The notes beneath the pieces are model-generated. The model had not been told where the DNA came from. It was given only the letters and a program-made list of their open reading frames with translations, and ran no database searches. From Tupaia tana (Eukaryota > Chordata > Mammalia > Scandentia > Tupaiidae), in assembly GCA_026018925.1 (NCBI GenBank), contig JAKSZU010000007.1:92520328-92584327 (forward strand): a stretch of 64,000 nt of DNA. Reading direction: 5' to 3'. Within the stretch, counting starts at the first letter, position 1. Every line of letters starts with the position of its first letter. Positions 33,330-45,561 of this stretch are shown piece by piece. The position numbers and the translations under genes are program-made.

Positions 33330-34020
33330 GGGCTGGCAGGTGGCATAGTAGTTAAGGTGCTGGACTTCCACATGGCTGGCTGCAGCTCAAGTCTTGGACC
33401 CCGTGGCTTGGAACACACCCCAGGGATCTGTGTGTGATTCTTGCCCAGAATCCCAAGAGGAGAGTGGGGGAGAAGGGACTGTGGCAGGGCCATTCCCCTG
33501 GGGGGCGATTTCTCACCTTTCTCTCTCTGTCTCTCTGGCGAGCACACTTGCCCTATAGCAAAAGTCTCAAAGAAAAAGACAGAAGATGCAGGGGGCCAGC
33601 AGGCAGCATGGTGGTTAAGGTACTGGACTCCCACATGGCTGCCCGTGGTTTGAGTCCTGGACCTGGTGGCCTTTCTCACTTTCTCTCTCTCTGTTTCTCT
33701 CTAGTAAGCACATATGTCCTTGAGCAAGTTTTAGAAAGATAATGGGACCAGCAGACAGTGTAATGGTTATGTTGTTGGACTCCCACACAGTTGACAGCAG
33801 TTCGAGTCCCAGACCCAGCAGCTTAAAACTCATGCCGGGCACGTATGTGTGCGTGCCCAAAATTCCAAAAGGAAAATGGAGGAGAAGGGATTGCAGTGTG
33901 GCCATCTCTCCTGGAGGGGGGTGATTTCTCACTTTCTGTGCCTCTGTCTCTCTCTGTCTTTCCAACAAGCACATGTGCCCTATAGCAAAAATCTCTCTAA
34001 AAAAAAATGAAAAAAATCAT
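33330..34020 (+). repeat. Three SINEs in tandem, all plus
   Basis: Long form 33330-33590 (GGGCTGGCAGGTGGCATAG), 3'-shortened short form 33592-33742 (GGGGCCAGCAGGCAGCATGG), long form 33744-34005 (GGGACCAGCAGACAGTGTAA to CCCTATAGCAAAAATCTCTC). Confidence 0.9.
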
Positions 34021-35130
34021 GATAATTGATAAAATGAAACAAATAATTCTAAAAAGAGAGAGAGAAAGAAGATACTTCTTACTGAGAGACAAAGACAAGA
34101 AGAGAGACCTAGACAGCTCTCGAATCCCCAAGACCTGGAAATGTGTTCGAAAGAGCCCTCGATCTCCACCTCAGACTTGGCAAAGTTAAACGTGATTAAT
34201 TTAACGAGCTCTGACTTCACTCCGAGTGCAGGCGAGAGATATGAACAACTTCTGAACATGTCAGGACGATCCCCGAGGGCAGCTCCATGCGCCTAGCACA
34301 CCGGAGACACTCAATAAATGAATGACAATCTGCCAAGCCCCCGGACACAGGCCTGTGAGGGTCATGCCCATACTGTCTATACCTTCTGAGGCGTCATCTC
34401 TCCCTGGGTCACCCATTCTCCAGGAACGGCCCTCCTCTCCTCGCCCCTCCCCTAGAGGTAAGCCTTTGCCACCTGGTTTTTCCCAGCCAGGATTTACAGA
34501 CCAGGGCTGGATACCTGACCCATGCTGGATCAGTCAGGTTCTTTCTCCTAAGGCTGGGAAGTCGTTCCCACCACGGACAGAGAAAAGAACACAGCAGGGG
34601 TGTAGAGACAGGCTGATGACACCCAGGCTGCCACAGACAGGGAAAGAGGACCGAGATTCCGCCACCTGCGAGGCCTCTCCGCTCGCTGGGCCTCCGTGAA
34701 GTAACCTGAATGCACCGACAGATGCCCTCAGTGCTGACTGCAGGGGCTGCTCTGCCCTGAAGCGTGGCGAGGCTGCTCTTTGGCTCTCAATGTCCTTTGT
34801 CTCTCGTTTTCTTAACAATAAGAGCCCTGACTTTTCGGAGGGCCACCTGGCCACTCGGAGGAAAGACTACACTTCCCAGCCTACCTGGCAGCCAGCTGTG
34901 GTCATGTGACTATGTTCTGACCCATGGGACGTAATGGATATTTCATTCTGTTAACTTCTAAGAAGTATCTCAAAAGGAAGAGAGAGAGCCCCAAATCCAT
35001 GGAGCTGAGTACATTAAATATGCATGGCACTTACGGCCTAGCCACGACGGTGTGCACGTTGCACCACTACTCGTGAGGCTGAAAGCCGCATGGGAGGCCC
35101 ACCCAGCTCAGCGCCAGGCCAACCTGACAC
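34021..35130. other. ASAP3: ASAP3 intron 1, mostly unique
   Basis: MIR/L2 3' end near 34292-34325 (CACTCAATAAATGAATGAC). An unnamed ancient-looking stretch at 34860-34990 (AGACTACACTTCCCAGCCT, GTGGTCATGTGACTATGTTC). No exon. Confidence 0.45.
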
Positions 35131-35296
35131 CCCGGTGGACGGCCATGCCACAATTCTCCCTCCTCCATTTCTCCTTTTGGGATTTTGGGCACACACACCT
35201 GGCATGGTTTTCAAGCTGCTGAGTGCAGGACTCGAACCATGCAGTCGGTCATGTGGGATCCAGCCGCCTAACCGCCACACCTCTGCTGGCCCCATT
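35130..35296 (-). repeat. SINE, antisense, 3' truncated
   Basis: GGACGGCCATGCCACAATTC to CACACCTCTGCTGGCCCC. Confidence 0.8.
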
Positions 35297-35299
35297 CAT

Positions 35300-35750
35300 T
35301 TAGGTCAGCAAGCATTTCCTGGCACCTGTTTCATGCAGGCACGGTGCGAGATGATGGGGGCACAGAAGACACAGGCTCTTCCTTTAAGAGGCTTGCACAT
35401 ATGGGGACCAGCAGTTAGTGTAATGGCTATGTCACTGAACTCCCACGTAGTCGACTGCGGTCCGAGTCCCGGACCCGGTGGTTTAAACTCACGCCGGGCG
35501 CGTGTGCGTGCGTGCCCAAGATCCCGAGAGGAGAATGGAGGAGAAGGGATTGCAGCGTGACCATCCCCTCTGGGGGGTGATTTCTCACTTTCTGTCTCTA
35601 TGTCTCTCTCTGTCTTTTTGGCAAGCGCACGTGCCCTATGGCAAAAACCTCTCCCCAAATAAAGAGGCTCGCACATATGCAAGTGCCCAAAGAGGACATG
35701 AAGGGGGCAGAATTCTGACACACTTCTCAGAAAAATATCTGGAAATCATT
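35300..35750 (+). repeat. L2-like fragment interrupted by a long-form SINE
   Basis: SINE 35403-35662 is flanked by AGAGGCTTGCACATAT / AGAGGCTCGCACATAT. The surrounding AGCAAGCATTTCCTGGCACC and GCACAGAAGACACAGGCTC are L2-type. Confidence 0.85.
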
Positions 35751-35859
35751 CACGCTGCCATAGAGACGACTGGTCATCTCCGCCTCTGGTGTAATGGGGC
35801 TCAAAGATTTAAACTGAAGGTTTTTCGTTATTCATTGAGGGTGCCGGTGAGAACAAGAC

Positions 35860-36047
35860 AGAAGCAGGCTCCTCAGGGTCTGGTCATGCCACAGTCCCTC
35901 CCTTCCTCCATGCCTCCAAGCCCATCAGGTCTTGGACACAACACGCGTGTCTAGTGTGTTTCAGGCCCACCGGGCTGAGGATCTGAACCTTGGTCGTCAC
36001 CAGCTTCTTTTGAGCAGTGCATTACCACTGAGCCATGAAGCTGGCCT
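35860..36047 (-). repeat. Old tRNA-like SINE, antisense
   Basis: CATGCCACAGTCCCTCCC to CACTGAGCCATGAAGCTGGCC; box B strand GATCTGAACCTTGG. Confidence 0.6.
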
Positions 36048-36059
36048 GATACATAGTTG

Positions 36060-36116
36060 CTTTTGATTTTTAGAGGTTTTTGCCTTATGGCTTGTGCACT
36101 CACTGGGGGGGGGAGG

Positions 36117-36164
<48 letters not shown>

Positions 36165-36365
36165 GACAGCAAGAGGGGAAGTGAAAAATCACCCCCTAGA
36201 GGAGATGGCCACACTGCAATCTTTTCTCCTTCGTTCTCCTCCTGGGATCTTGGGCATGCACTCACACACACCCAGCATGATTTTGAAGCCACGAGTCCAG
36301 GACTGAAATTACAGTCGACTGTGTGGGAGTCCAGCAACGTAATCACTACGCCACCTGCTGGCCCC
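36060..36365 (-). repeat. Long-form SINE, antisense, with (CAGA)n expansion
   Basis: TTTTTGCCTTATGGCTTGTG, G8, (GA)n and about nine CAGA units at 36127-36165, head ending CTACGCCACCTGCTGGCCCC. Confidence 0.88.
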
Positions 36366-36844
36366 TGAAATACAGTTTTAGTTTTAAGGAGGAAATCTTG
36401 ACAGTAGCCTGGGGAGGGGAGGGTCTATGGAGAGAGACAGGACTCCAGGCTCTGTACCAACTCCACCACAACATGATGGGCCAGTAGCTGAGATTCAAGC
36501 CCCAGCCTCCCCAAAACCGCCTCCCTGAGTGATACCAGTCCAGCCCGTTCTCCACACCTCCTTTTCTTCCGAAAGGATGAAAAATAAGTACTATGGGGTG
36601 AGGGGAAGCCATTTCTCTGTGCGTGTGTGGTCCCTGGTCTAATTCTCCTCTTTCACTGACAGAGGTACTCTGAGGCTCCACCAGACCTTAGACACGGCGG
36701 TATGGGGCAAGGTTTGGGATTTGGGCATTTGGAAAATATGCTTCTTGCTGTGGTTTGTTTTCTGCCTCCGTGTGAGATCAGCCTCCAGGCCCTGTGCCAG
36801 AGACTCAGTAGACTGGTGAGGGGGGGGGAAATAGCCTTCAAATT

Positions 36845-37445
36845 CAGGTGGGCCCACTGAACCCCTGAGTCGGCGAGTCTCAAAGCAGGGTCCCTGGACC
36901 AGCAGCATCAGCATCACCTAAAACTTGGCTAGAAGTTCAAATTCTCGGGGCCAGCAGTTAGCGTAATGGCTATGTCCCTGGACTCCCACGTAGTCGACCG
37001 CGGTTCAAGTCCCAGACCTGGTGGCTTAAACTCACGCCAGGCACGCGTGTGTGTGCCCAAGATCCCAAGAAGAGAATGGAGGAGAAGGGATTGAAGTGTG
37101 GCCATCACCCGGGGGGGAGGGGGGGGTGATTTCTCACTTTTTGTCTCTCTGTCTCTGTCTTTATGGCAAGCATACCTGCCCTATAGCAAAAACCTCTCCA
37201 AAAAAACAAGAGAAATTCACATTCTCAGACCAGTGAGTGGGGTGGTGGTTAAGGTAACTGAATTCCACACAGCTGACAATTCAATTCCTGGACTGGGTGG
37301 CTTGAAAAATATACCAGGTATGTTGTGCATGCATGCCCAAGATCCCGAGAGGAGAATGGAGGAGAAAGGATTGTGGCGTGGCCATACTCCCAGGGGGTGA
37401 TTTCTCCCTTTCTCTCTCTCATGAGAGCACGCACCCTATAGTAAA
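36845..37445 (+). repeat. MER5-like DNA transposon hit by two SINEs
   Basis: 36850-36947 (GTCCCTGGACCAGCAGCATC then AGCATCACC) is the hAT-type MER5 terminus. SINEs follow at 36948-37212 (flanked by CAAATTCTC / TCACATTCTC) and 37222-37442 (GACCAGTGAGTGGGGTGG). Confidence 0.8.
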
Positions 37446-38690
37446 TTATATAGACACACGCATACAGATCCTACAGCTGAGTGGGAAAACCCGGGGTGGG
37501 GTCCAGCCGTCTCCAGGTGGTTCTGGTGCCTGCTGCAGCTTGGGCTTCCTGGTCTCATCCGGTCTCCTCCTCCTCCCGAATGTGAACGTCACGGCTGCTG
37601 AAAGCACAGGGCTGGCCCCACTCCCAGGTCTGAATCCCAGCCCTCCAGGTACTTGCTGTGCGACCTCGGTTTCTCCATTCACGAAAGGGGGGTGGTAGTT
37701 CCTGTCACATAGGTAGCCTTCGTATTGTAAAGTGGTCAGAACATTGGTATTTGATAACTAAGCGTGGTATCTATTTCAAAATTAAGTTGAATTCAGAGCA
37801 GGAGTTTTCCAACTTTCCCAGAACTAAGTAAACATTCCCCACAACTCCCCAGTGATTTGCTTCCATGAGATGTGGGACCACAGATGCAGAGGGACCACAG
37901 CGAAACACGTGGCACCAGGCAGCCATGGGGTACAAGATGTTACCTGCTCAGCGTGCTGCTCTGGGCCAGGCTTGCTATCTGTCACTCCTAGTCACCCTTT
38001 CAGAGGTATCACCATTCCCATTCTATGGAAGGGCCACCTCTGGGTCACGCAAAGACGCACAGTGGCAGAGTCAAAATTAAACCAGCTCTGGCCACGTCTA
38101 GGGCCGTGTACTTTCCACATCACCCAGCTGCTCCACAAAGGCTAGCAGCCCGGCTCTTCTGACCCCCGGGCTGGATCTGCCTGGCCCTCAACCCTAGCTC
38201 TGTCCCCTGTGCCATATCCCCTCACCATCCCTCAAACTTAGGGCAGGAGGACAGGCAGGACCAAGGGAGACTGGTCCAAAGACAACGAGGTGGCCAGCAG
38301 TGTTGGGCCACCGCTACCAGGCTGCCCTACCGAAAAGGGTGGCCCCGGAGAGGTGCCCAGACTCACAGGCAGAGGTCAGGGAGGCAGAGCTCAGCTCAAG
38401 CGGAGGGCATGCCCAAGGAAGACCAAGCTACTCCTGCAGGAGCTCCCCGTCACCTGAAGCATTAAAGGACTGCAGCTGTTAGAGCGCAGCTCGGGCACTG
38501 GGTTTTGGACTAGAATTGAGATTTCTCTCAAAGCTAAGAGCCAATGGGTCTGTGCAAGAGCCTGGCAGACACTGGGCAAAGGTGGACGAAAGGCAGAGGA
38601 TGGGGACGTGTCTGGGCTCGGAAGCACCCGGGGCCCATCGGCTGCACAGCCTGTCTGGCCCGAGACAAAGCCCGAGTTCAGCTGTGGGCA
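37446..38690. other. ASAP3: ASAP3 intron 1, mostly unique
   Basis: Antisense MIR at about 37960-38135 (TTCTATGGAAGGGCC, GTGGCAGAGTCAAAATTA). No exon. Confidence 0.5.
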
Positions 38691-39704
38691 CTGCCCTCTG
38701 TGCCTCAGCCCGCCCACCACACACACACACTCACACACACACACACACACACTCACATACTGCCCTCTGTGCCTCAGCCCTCCCACCACACACACACACA
38801 CACACACACTCACACTCACTCACACACACTCACACTCACATACTGCCCTCTGTGCCTCAGCCCTCCCACCACACACACACACACACACACACTCACACTC
38901 ACTCACACACACTCACACTCACATACTGCCCTCTGTGCCTCAGCCCTCCCACCACACACACACACTCACACACACACACACACACTCACATACTGCCCTC
39001 TGTGCCTCAGCCCGCCCACCACACACACACTCACACACACACACTCACATACTGCCCTCTGTGCCTCAGCCCGCCCACCACACACACACTCACACACACA
39101 CACACACTCACATACTGCCCTCTGTGCCTCAGCCCTCCCACACACTCACACTCACACACACTCACACACACTCACACACACACTCACATACTGCCCTCTG
39201 TGCCTCAGCCCTCCCACCACACACACTCACACACACTCACACTCACTCACACACACTCACATACTGCCTTCTGTGCCTCAGCCCTCCCACCACACACACA
39301 CTCACACACACTCACACTCACTCACACACACTCACATACTGCCCTCTGTGCCTCAGCTCTCCCACCACACACACACTCACACACACACACACACACACAC
39401 ACTGCCCTCTGTGCCTCAGCCCTCCCACCACACACACACTCACACACACTCACATACTGCCCTCTGTGCCTCAGCCCTCCCACCACACTCACACTCACAC
39501 ACACTCACATACTGCCCTCTGTGCCTCAGTCCTCCCACCACACACATGCACACACACACATACTGTCCTCTGTGCCTCAGCCCTCCCACCACACACATGC
39601 ACACACACACATACTGTCCTCTGTGCCTCAGCCCTCCCACCACACACACACTCACACACACTCTCGCACACACACATATTGCCCTCTGTGCCTCAGCCCT
39701 CCCA

Positions 39705-39741
<37 letters not shown>

Positions 39742-39885
39742 CCTCTGTGCCTCAGCCCTCCCACCACACACACATTCACACACACACAGGCCTCCATGCC
39801 CCCATCCCATCCCACCACACACACACACACACACACACACACTCTCACTCACACTCACATGCACACACACACGCACCCCGTGCTG
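38690..39885. repeat. (CA)-rich VNTR, about 17 units of 51-84 bases
   Basis: Each unit joins a fixed CTGCCCTCTGTGCCTCAGCC segment, CTCCCACCA, to a variable run of CACACA and CACTCA. The fixed part is almost invariant while the CA part changes length. Ends in pure CA/CACTCA up to 39870. All three frames stay open on the plus strand, giving His/Thr-rich false ORFs of about 460-500 codons. Confidence 0.97.
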
Positions 39886-40325
39886 CAGCTCCCTGGTCTG
39901 TATTCTCTGCAGGCGGAAGACTACCAATGGCAGCATGAGCTGTGCCCAGCTGCTCAGCCTGCAAGGGCCTCCTGCATGTCCCTCCTGGGTCAGAATTCAT
40001 CAATAGGACCCATTCTTCATTCTGTGGGTTCTCGGAGCCAGCTGTGGTTACCATGGAGACTCAGCCACGAGGAAAGAGCTCCCAGAGCTGAGGTTTTGAG
40101 AGCTGCAGATTAAACTTCACCATTAGACATTCACTCCTTTGGCTCATTAGCATACGGGGCAGAGGCACCGCTTTTCCATCATCCCTTGCCCAATACAGTC
40201 ATCGTTAGCTATCACAGCACCTTCTCACCGGCCCTGGGGTCAGCTCATCCTTCTGCTGAGACATAAAGCTCTACCGATTAAGCCAGAGTTGGCACAGGAG
40301 ATGAAGCTGTTTTATCTTTGATTCT
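39886..40325. other. ASAP3: ASAP3 intron 1, unique
   Basis: No repeat or exon recognised. Confidence 0.4.
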
Positions 40326-40327
40326 TT

Positions 40328-40555
40328 TTTTCCTTTTTAGTTTGGTAGAGGGTATGTGTGCTCCCCAGAGAGAGACACAGAGAGAGAGAGATATCACCTC
40401 CCACAATCCTTTCTCCTCCAGTCTCCCCTGGGGATTTTGAGCACACACACACACACACACACACACCCCTGGGGTGAGTTTCAAGCCGAGACTTGAACTG
40501 TGCGGTCAGCCATGTGGGTTCCAGCTGCCCTAACCTCTGCACCACCTGCTGACTC
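40328..40555 (-). repeat. Long-form SINE, antisense, with (CA)n
   Basis: TTTTTAGTTTGGTAGAGGG to CACCACCTGCTGACTC; CA run at 40441-40466. Confidence 0.8.
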
Positions 40556-40871
40556 TTATCTTCGCTTTGGACCAAGGTTGTCCCTTGAGACACTATATCC
40601 TGGAATATTAGAGTGAATCTAACATTGGTCCTTTTATAGACTTCCGTAGATGCAAAACAAAGACTCGGACGCATTTCCCGCCCTGGGTCTCACCGAAAAT
40701 GCAAACAAACTAAGGGAAGGGGACCAAGCAGAGGGCTTGCACCGGGCTTCGCAGTTCGGAAGGAAGTCTGAAGCCCTCCACTTAACACCCACAGCACCCA
40801 ATGAGGCAGTCGTCATCTTAATTCCCACCTGGCCAACAAGTCAGGAAGCTCAGAGAGGCAAAGTGGCCTGA

Positions 40872-41135
40872 TGGGCCAGCAGGTGCGTGATGGGTAAGGC
40901 ACGGGACTTCCACATGGGTGACTGCATTCTGAGTCCCAGACCAGCAGCTTGAAACTCACACTGGGCATGTATGTTCATGTGTGCGTGCGTGCGTGCGTGT
41001 GCCCAAAATCCCGAGGGAAATGGAGAAGGGATTGAGGTATGACCATCCTCCCAGTGGGGTGACTTTTCACTGTATCTCTCTTGGTCTCTCTCAGACAAGT
41101 GCACAAGCCCTGTGGTTAAAAACCATAAAAAGTAA
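40872..41135 (+). repeat. tRNA-derived SINE, long form
   Basis: ATGGGCCAGCAGGTGCGTGA head, (GTGC)n body, CCTGTGGTTAAAAACC tail. Confidence 0.82.
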
Positions 41136-41361
41136 ATAGAGGTTTTTGAGCTCACACGGCCTGAAGGTAGACCCAGGACCCAGCCTGTTAGACACCAGCT
41201 CCCTGTTCACCCCCTGCCCGTGGGCTCAGACCCAGGAGGCCCGTGGGGTCAGCACCAGGGCCCTTTACTGTGAGCACTTCAGTGACAAAATGCCCCACAA
41301 TTTAGTCTGACCACATGCCAGACATGCATGCAGCCGTCCAGATCAACGAGACACAGAACTA

Positions 41362-41622
41362 CCTCCCCTTTTTTTATTTTTTTGTTTTATTCATGATAGA
41401 GTATGTGCATGCGTACAATAAAGAGAGGGAGGGAGGGAGGGAGAGAGAGAGGAAGCACCCCACGGTGGCCTGGTCACACTGCTTCCTGCCCCGTCTCCGT
41501 CCTGTCCAGAGCCCAGGCGTGCTGTGCCAGCAGGTGCCACAGGCCAGTGAGACCCCCAATTGGCTGTGTGGGACCTGGCATCCTCTCAATAGCACTTAAC
41601 TGTTGAGCCACAGGGCTGGCCC
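41362..41622 (-). repeat. Old SINE, antisense, with (GGGA)n
   Basis: TTATTCATGATAGAGTATGT to GAGCCACAGGGCTGGCCC; purine tract at 41421-41450. Confidence 0.65.
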
Positions 41623-41644
41623 GGACACAGATCACTTTACAAGC

Positions 41645-41870
41645 CCACTTGGGTCAGCTCAGTGGTTCAAGTCCCCAGCCCAGTCAGCCTGAAATATGCC
41701 AGGCAGGTACACAGGATCTGTGAGGCAGGAGGACTGGAGGAATGGGACTGTGGTGTGATCAGACATTATGGAGGGCGCTTCTCTCTCTCTCTCTCCCTCC
41801 CTCCCTCCCACCCTCCTTCTCTCATGCAAGCATACACACTCAATCATGAATGATGAAGGGAAAAAACTTA
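41645..41870 (+). repeat. Old SINE, plus, paired with the previous one
   Basis: TTGGGTCAGCTCAGTGGTTC to CACACTCAATCATGAATGAT; same old subfamily as 41362-41622, head to head with it. Confidence 0.65.
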
Positions 41871-41887
41871 AAGTATTCTTGAATTCA

Positions 41888-42170
41888 GGACCAGCAGTTG
41901 GCATAATGACTAGTCACTGGACTCTCATGTAGTCAACTGCGGTTCAAGTCCTGGGCCCGGTGGCTTAAACTCACGCTGGGCGCGTGTGCATGTGTGCCCA
42001 AGATCCCGAGAGAATGGAGGAGAAGGGATCGCAGTGTGGCCATCTCCCCTGGGGGGTGATTTCTCGCTTTCTGTCTCTCTGTCTCTCTCTCTCTGTCTTT
42101 CTGGTGAGCGCACCCGCCCTATAGCAAAAACCTCTCCAAAACAAACAAACAAACAAACAAACAAACAAAA
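41888..42170 (+). repeat. Long-form SINE, young
   Basis: GGACCAGCAGTTGGCATAAT to CCTATAGCAAAAACCTCTCC, then (CAAA)n. Confidence 0.93.
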
Positions 42171-42404
42171 AATGTTACAATGTCGTCACATTCCCCATCT
42201 GACAGGGGCCAAGGGGAGCTGAATTCTGACACCTCTAAACTCTGACTCTGACAGCTACCAAGAGATTAAATTGTATATACTACATATTAAATGTAGTTAA
42301 TAATTAATATTTTAATGAGCCAGCCAAGTTACAAGTAAATCACTTAATAAAATGATTTTGCACATATAAAGTACAAAAGAAGTGGGGCTTGTCATTTATT
42401 TTTT

Positions 42405-42561
42405 TAAAAGAATTATTTATTTAATTCCATCTTTTTTTTGACCAGCCAGAGACAGAGAGAGAAAGGGAAAGTGAGAAAGCAAGTTTCCAGGTCCAGGACT
42501 TGAAGCGTGGTTGGTCATGTGGGAACCTAGCACCTTTAACCACCGTGCCACCTGCCGGCCC
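42405..42561 (-). repeat. Short-form SINE, antisense
   Basis: AGAATTATTTATTTAATTCC to CGTGCCACCTGCCGGCCC. Confidence 0.88.
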
Positions 42562-42784
42562 AGGCCTTGTCATTTCCAGACCTGGTTACCAGCTTACAGG
42601 AGAGGCACCTGGGAACGCCGCAGTGAGCACCACCAGACTGTGGGAGCCCAAAACAAGCGCCCGTTTCTGGAACGTGAACTGAACAAACCAAAACCAAGGA
42701 CAGTGGAGGGGATCTCAGAGACCAAAGACCTAGCAACAAATGACAACGTGGACCTCACCTAAGTCCTGCTTTAAAAACCATGAC

Positions 42785-43228
42785 GGGGCCGACAGGTGGT
42801 GTGCTGGCTGAGGCGCTGGACTCCCACAGGCCAACCGCAGTTCAAGGCGCGGACCTGGCAGCTTCGCTTCTCACTTTCCCCCTCTCTCTCTGGTCATATT
42901 AAAATATCACAAGAAGAAATAAAATTAAATAAATAATTGTTTTTAAAAATAAATAACTGTAAAAAGGGGCCAGTGGTGGTTAAGGTGCTGGACTCCCACA
43001 TGGTGGACCCTGGTTCAAGTCTCAGACCCATGGACTTGAAAATCATGCTGGCATATGTGTGTGTGTGCCCAAAATCCTGAGAGGAAAATAGAGGAGAAGG
43101 GATTGCAGTGTGGTCATCCCCCCGGGGAGGGTCCTGGGGGCTGATTTCTCACTTCTCTCTCTCTGTCTCTCTCCAGTGAGTGCACATGCCCTATGGCAAA
43201 ATAAATAAATAAATAATAGACCTTCAAA
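42785..43228 (+). repeat. Short-form then long-form SINE
   Basis: 42785-42962 (GGGGCCGACAGGTGGTGTGC) and 42967-43228 (GGGGCCAGTGGTGGTTAAGG to CCCTATGGCAAAATAAAT). Confidence 0.88.
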
Positions 43229-43411
43229 AAAGCTGTAAAAGAAGTTATGACAATTACGAAACAACTGGATAACTGCTGACTCAGGGTTTATTTCTATCAT
43301 TTTGGGATCTAATGATTGTATCATAGTCATGTAAACCAAAAAAAAGGAATCCTTACCGTTTAGAGATATGTATTGAACTATTTAAGGATGAATGATATGA
43401 CATTTTTATTT

Positions 43412-43610
43412 TGAGAGGTTTTTGCTATAGGGTGCGCGTGCTTGCTAGAAAGACAGAGACAGACAGAGACAGGAAGTGAGAAATCACCCCTCAGGGGGGA
43501 TGGCCACACTGCAATCCCTTCTCCTCCATTTAAGCCACCGGGTCCGGGACTCGAACCACAGTCGACTACATGGGAGTCCAGTGACATCCATTACACTAAC
43601 TGCTGGTCCC
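43412..43610 (-). repeat. Long-form SINE, antisense, with internal deletion
   Basis: GAGAGGTTTTTGCTATAGGG to CTAACTGCTGGTCCC; the GGGCACGCACACG body part is missing. Confidence 0.85.
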
Positions 43611-43652
43611 AAAGATATGACATTTGGGATTTGCTTCAAAATTAGTCCAATT

Positions 43653-43815
43653 GGGGGCCAGCCCTGTAGCACAGTTGTTAAATGCTGTGCACAGAAATAA
43701 AATCCCACATGGGTGATCACGGTTCAAATCTCGACCCCGGAGGTTTGGAAAGCACTCTGGGCACCTGTGCGTATGTGCCCGAAATCCTAATGAAATGGAG
43801 AAATGAAAGGAAAAG
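43653..43815 (+). repeat. Old SINE with a 16-base insertion in the tRNA part
   Basis: GGGGGCCAGCCCTGTAGCAC then TGCACAGAAATAAAATCCCA, box B GGTTCAAATC. Confidence 0.65.
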
Positions 43816-43929
43816 CATTCCAACGAGGCCTTGGGGAGTCAGCAGGACCTGAGATGACCAGCCAGGAGCCCACACTTGGAGTCAGGACAGCAGACTCGCC
43901 GACATCACTCTCACATGCAAGGCGTTACT

Positions 43930-44560
43930 CTGAGCGCTCACACATTTCATGTCATTCTTTCCATGACCCCAGGACACCACACAGCTGACAAAACAGAGGC
44001 CCGAGCTACTGCATCTGCCTGAGCTCACACGTCAAGTAAGGGGTGGGACTAAACTCGAACCCAGACAGAAGAGCTCCCAGGGCCTGACTTGAGGGTGTAT
44101 CCTACAAGTGAGGGTGCTCCTGAAAGATTCTGAACAGGGGAGTGACTGACACCCTCTCCAGGTGGGACATTCAGCCGCAGACCCCTGTCCAAGCAGAAGG
44201 GAGTCAGCCTTGTCCTGCTGGCGTGACAGGGAGACTAAGGAGCACGGCCCGGCCCTGGCCCCGGGCCCCGGGCAGATCACCTAGCAGGAAAGACTCTGGC
44301 CCCAAGCTCCACAGCGAGTCTGTCACTAGCATGCGCTCCACCACGCCCTACTTCCTGGGCGCTCGCTTGGGAGCAGGCGTTGTGTTCGTTCCCTGCCGTT
44401 CCTCCCAGTGAGGAGGTAGTTATTACCCTCGCTGTTTCCCAGATGGGGATACTGAGCCTGGGGCGGGCTGGGCACCGTGCTCAGGGCACGTGGGAGGCGC
44501 CGCGAAGCTCTCCCTGTCAGGCTGCAGGAAACCCCACCTCCCTGAGGCCCAGGACTCTTT
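43930..44560 (-). repeat. Two antisense MIR remnants
   Basis: 43938-44080 (ACTCTGAGCGCTCACACATT, GCTGACAAAACAGAGGC, CTCGAACCCAGAC) and 44350-44545 (GTGAGGAGGTAGTTATTACC, TTTCCCAGATGGGGATACTG). Confidence 0.65.
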
Positions 44561-44694
44561 AAAGATTTCTCTGAAGACTCATCGAGCTGATGGCTTTTCC
44601 CTAAGGGTGGGTGTCAGGCATCTTCAGAGGCGATACAGAAACATCACTATTTTTTTTTAAATCAGTCTCTGTTTTTGCATTCATTCTCCATTTA

Positions 44695-44772
44695 TTGGGT
44701 GGTCGGAAAAGTCATGATGTATTTTTCTGTTTGTCTGTGCAAAAACGTGTCATGAGTTTTCCTACGACCCAA
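44695..44772. mobile_element. Palindromic mariner-type MITE, copy D
   Basis: 78 bases with TA on both sides (44693-44694, 44773-44774). Ends TTGGGTGGTCGGAAAAGTCA and, read from the right, TTGGGTCGTAGGAAAACTCA. Centre TTTTTCTGTTTGTCTGTGCA. ASAP3 intron 1. Confidence 0.82.
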
Positions 44773-45045
44773 TATGATGTGTGCACCAATCATAGTGTGG
44801 CTGGGGCCCTTCACAGGGTCGAGCTAGGATCCCCTCTCTCCAGTCCTCCAGCACCATGGCCACGCACATGCCTGACGGGTTTTCAGGTAGACCAGACTGG
44901 GGATTCAAATCGCAGCCAGCAGTGGCTCCCAGTTCTGTGTCTGGCATGCTACCGACTGTGCCAGAGGCCGGGTGATTGTAGAAACGCTTCCAGGGAACAG
45001 CCTTCCAGTGGCTCAGCACGAGCCTGTCAAGACCAAGAGCCCTAT

Positions 45046-45308
45046 GGGACCAGCAGGTGGCATAATGGCTATGTCACTGGACTTCCACGGAGTCGACCGC
45101 GGATCCAGTCTCAGACCCGGTTGCTTAAACTCACCCCAGGCGCATGAGCGTGTGTGCCCAAGATCCCGAGAGGAGAATGGAGGAGAAGGAATTGCGGCGT
45201 GGCCATCCACCCTGGCAGGGTGATCTGTCTCTCTATCTCTCTCTGTCTTTTCTGGTGAGCGTACGTGCCCTATAGCAAAAACCTCTCAAAAAAAAAAAAA
45301 AAAAAAAG
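45046..45308 (+). repeat. Long-form SINE
   Basis: GGGACCAGCAGGTGGCATAA to CCTATAGCAAAAACCTCTC plus A18; GACCAAGAG on both sides. Confidence 0.92.
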
Positions 45309-45561
45309 ACCAAGAGTATTGGGCTGGGAGGGGGCCGGGCAGTGCTGAGTTTTGGGCCTGTCTCTGCCATGAGCCCCTCTGCATGCCTCAGAGCAAGTTC
45401 CTTCCACCTTCCGTGCCTTAATCTCCCCATCAATACAATTTAGAGTTGACAGACGTGAGCTCTCAGTCCCCTTCCAGGTCAGTGCTCTAGACTCAGGGGT
45501 CGAGGTTAACCACACCCCGCCGTGCTGCTCCAACCCAGCCACCGGCAGGAGTGAGTCTCTT

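Noticed and set aside
38690-39885. CRISPR-like alternation of fixed and variable segments
   Set aside because: The host is a mammal, the variable parts are CA microsatellite, and the fixed part has no dyad symmetry.
38516-40113. Three overlapping plus-strand ORFs of 464-501 codons rich in His and Thr
   Set aside because: They are the three frames of the (CA)-rich VNTR, which lacks stops on this strand; there is no codon bias or homology and they lie in ASAP3 intron 1.
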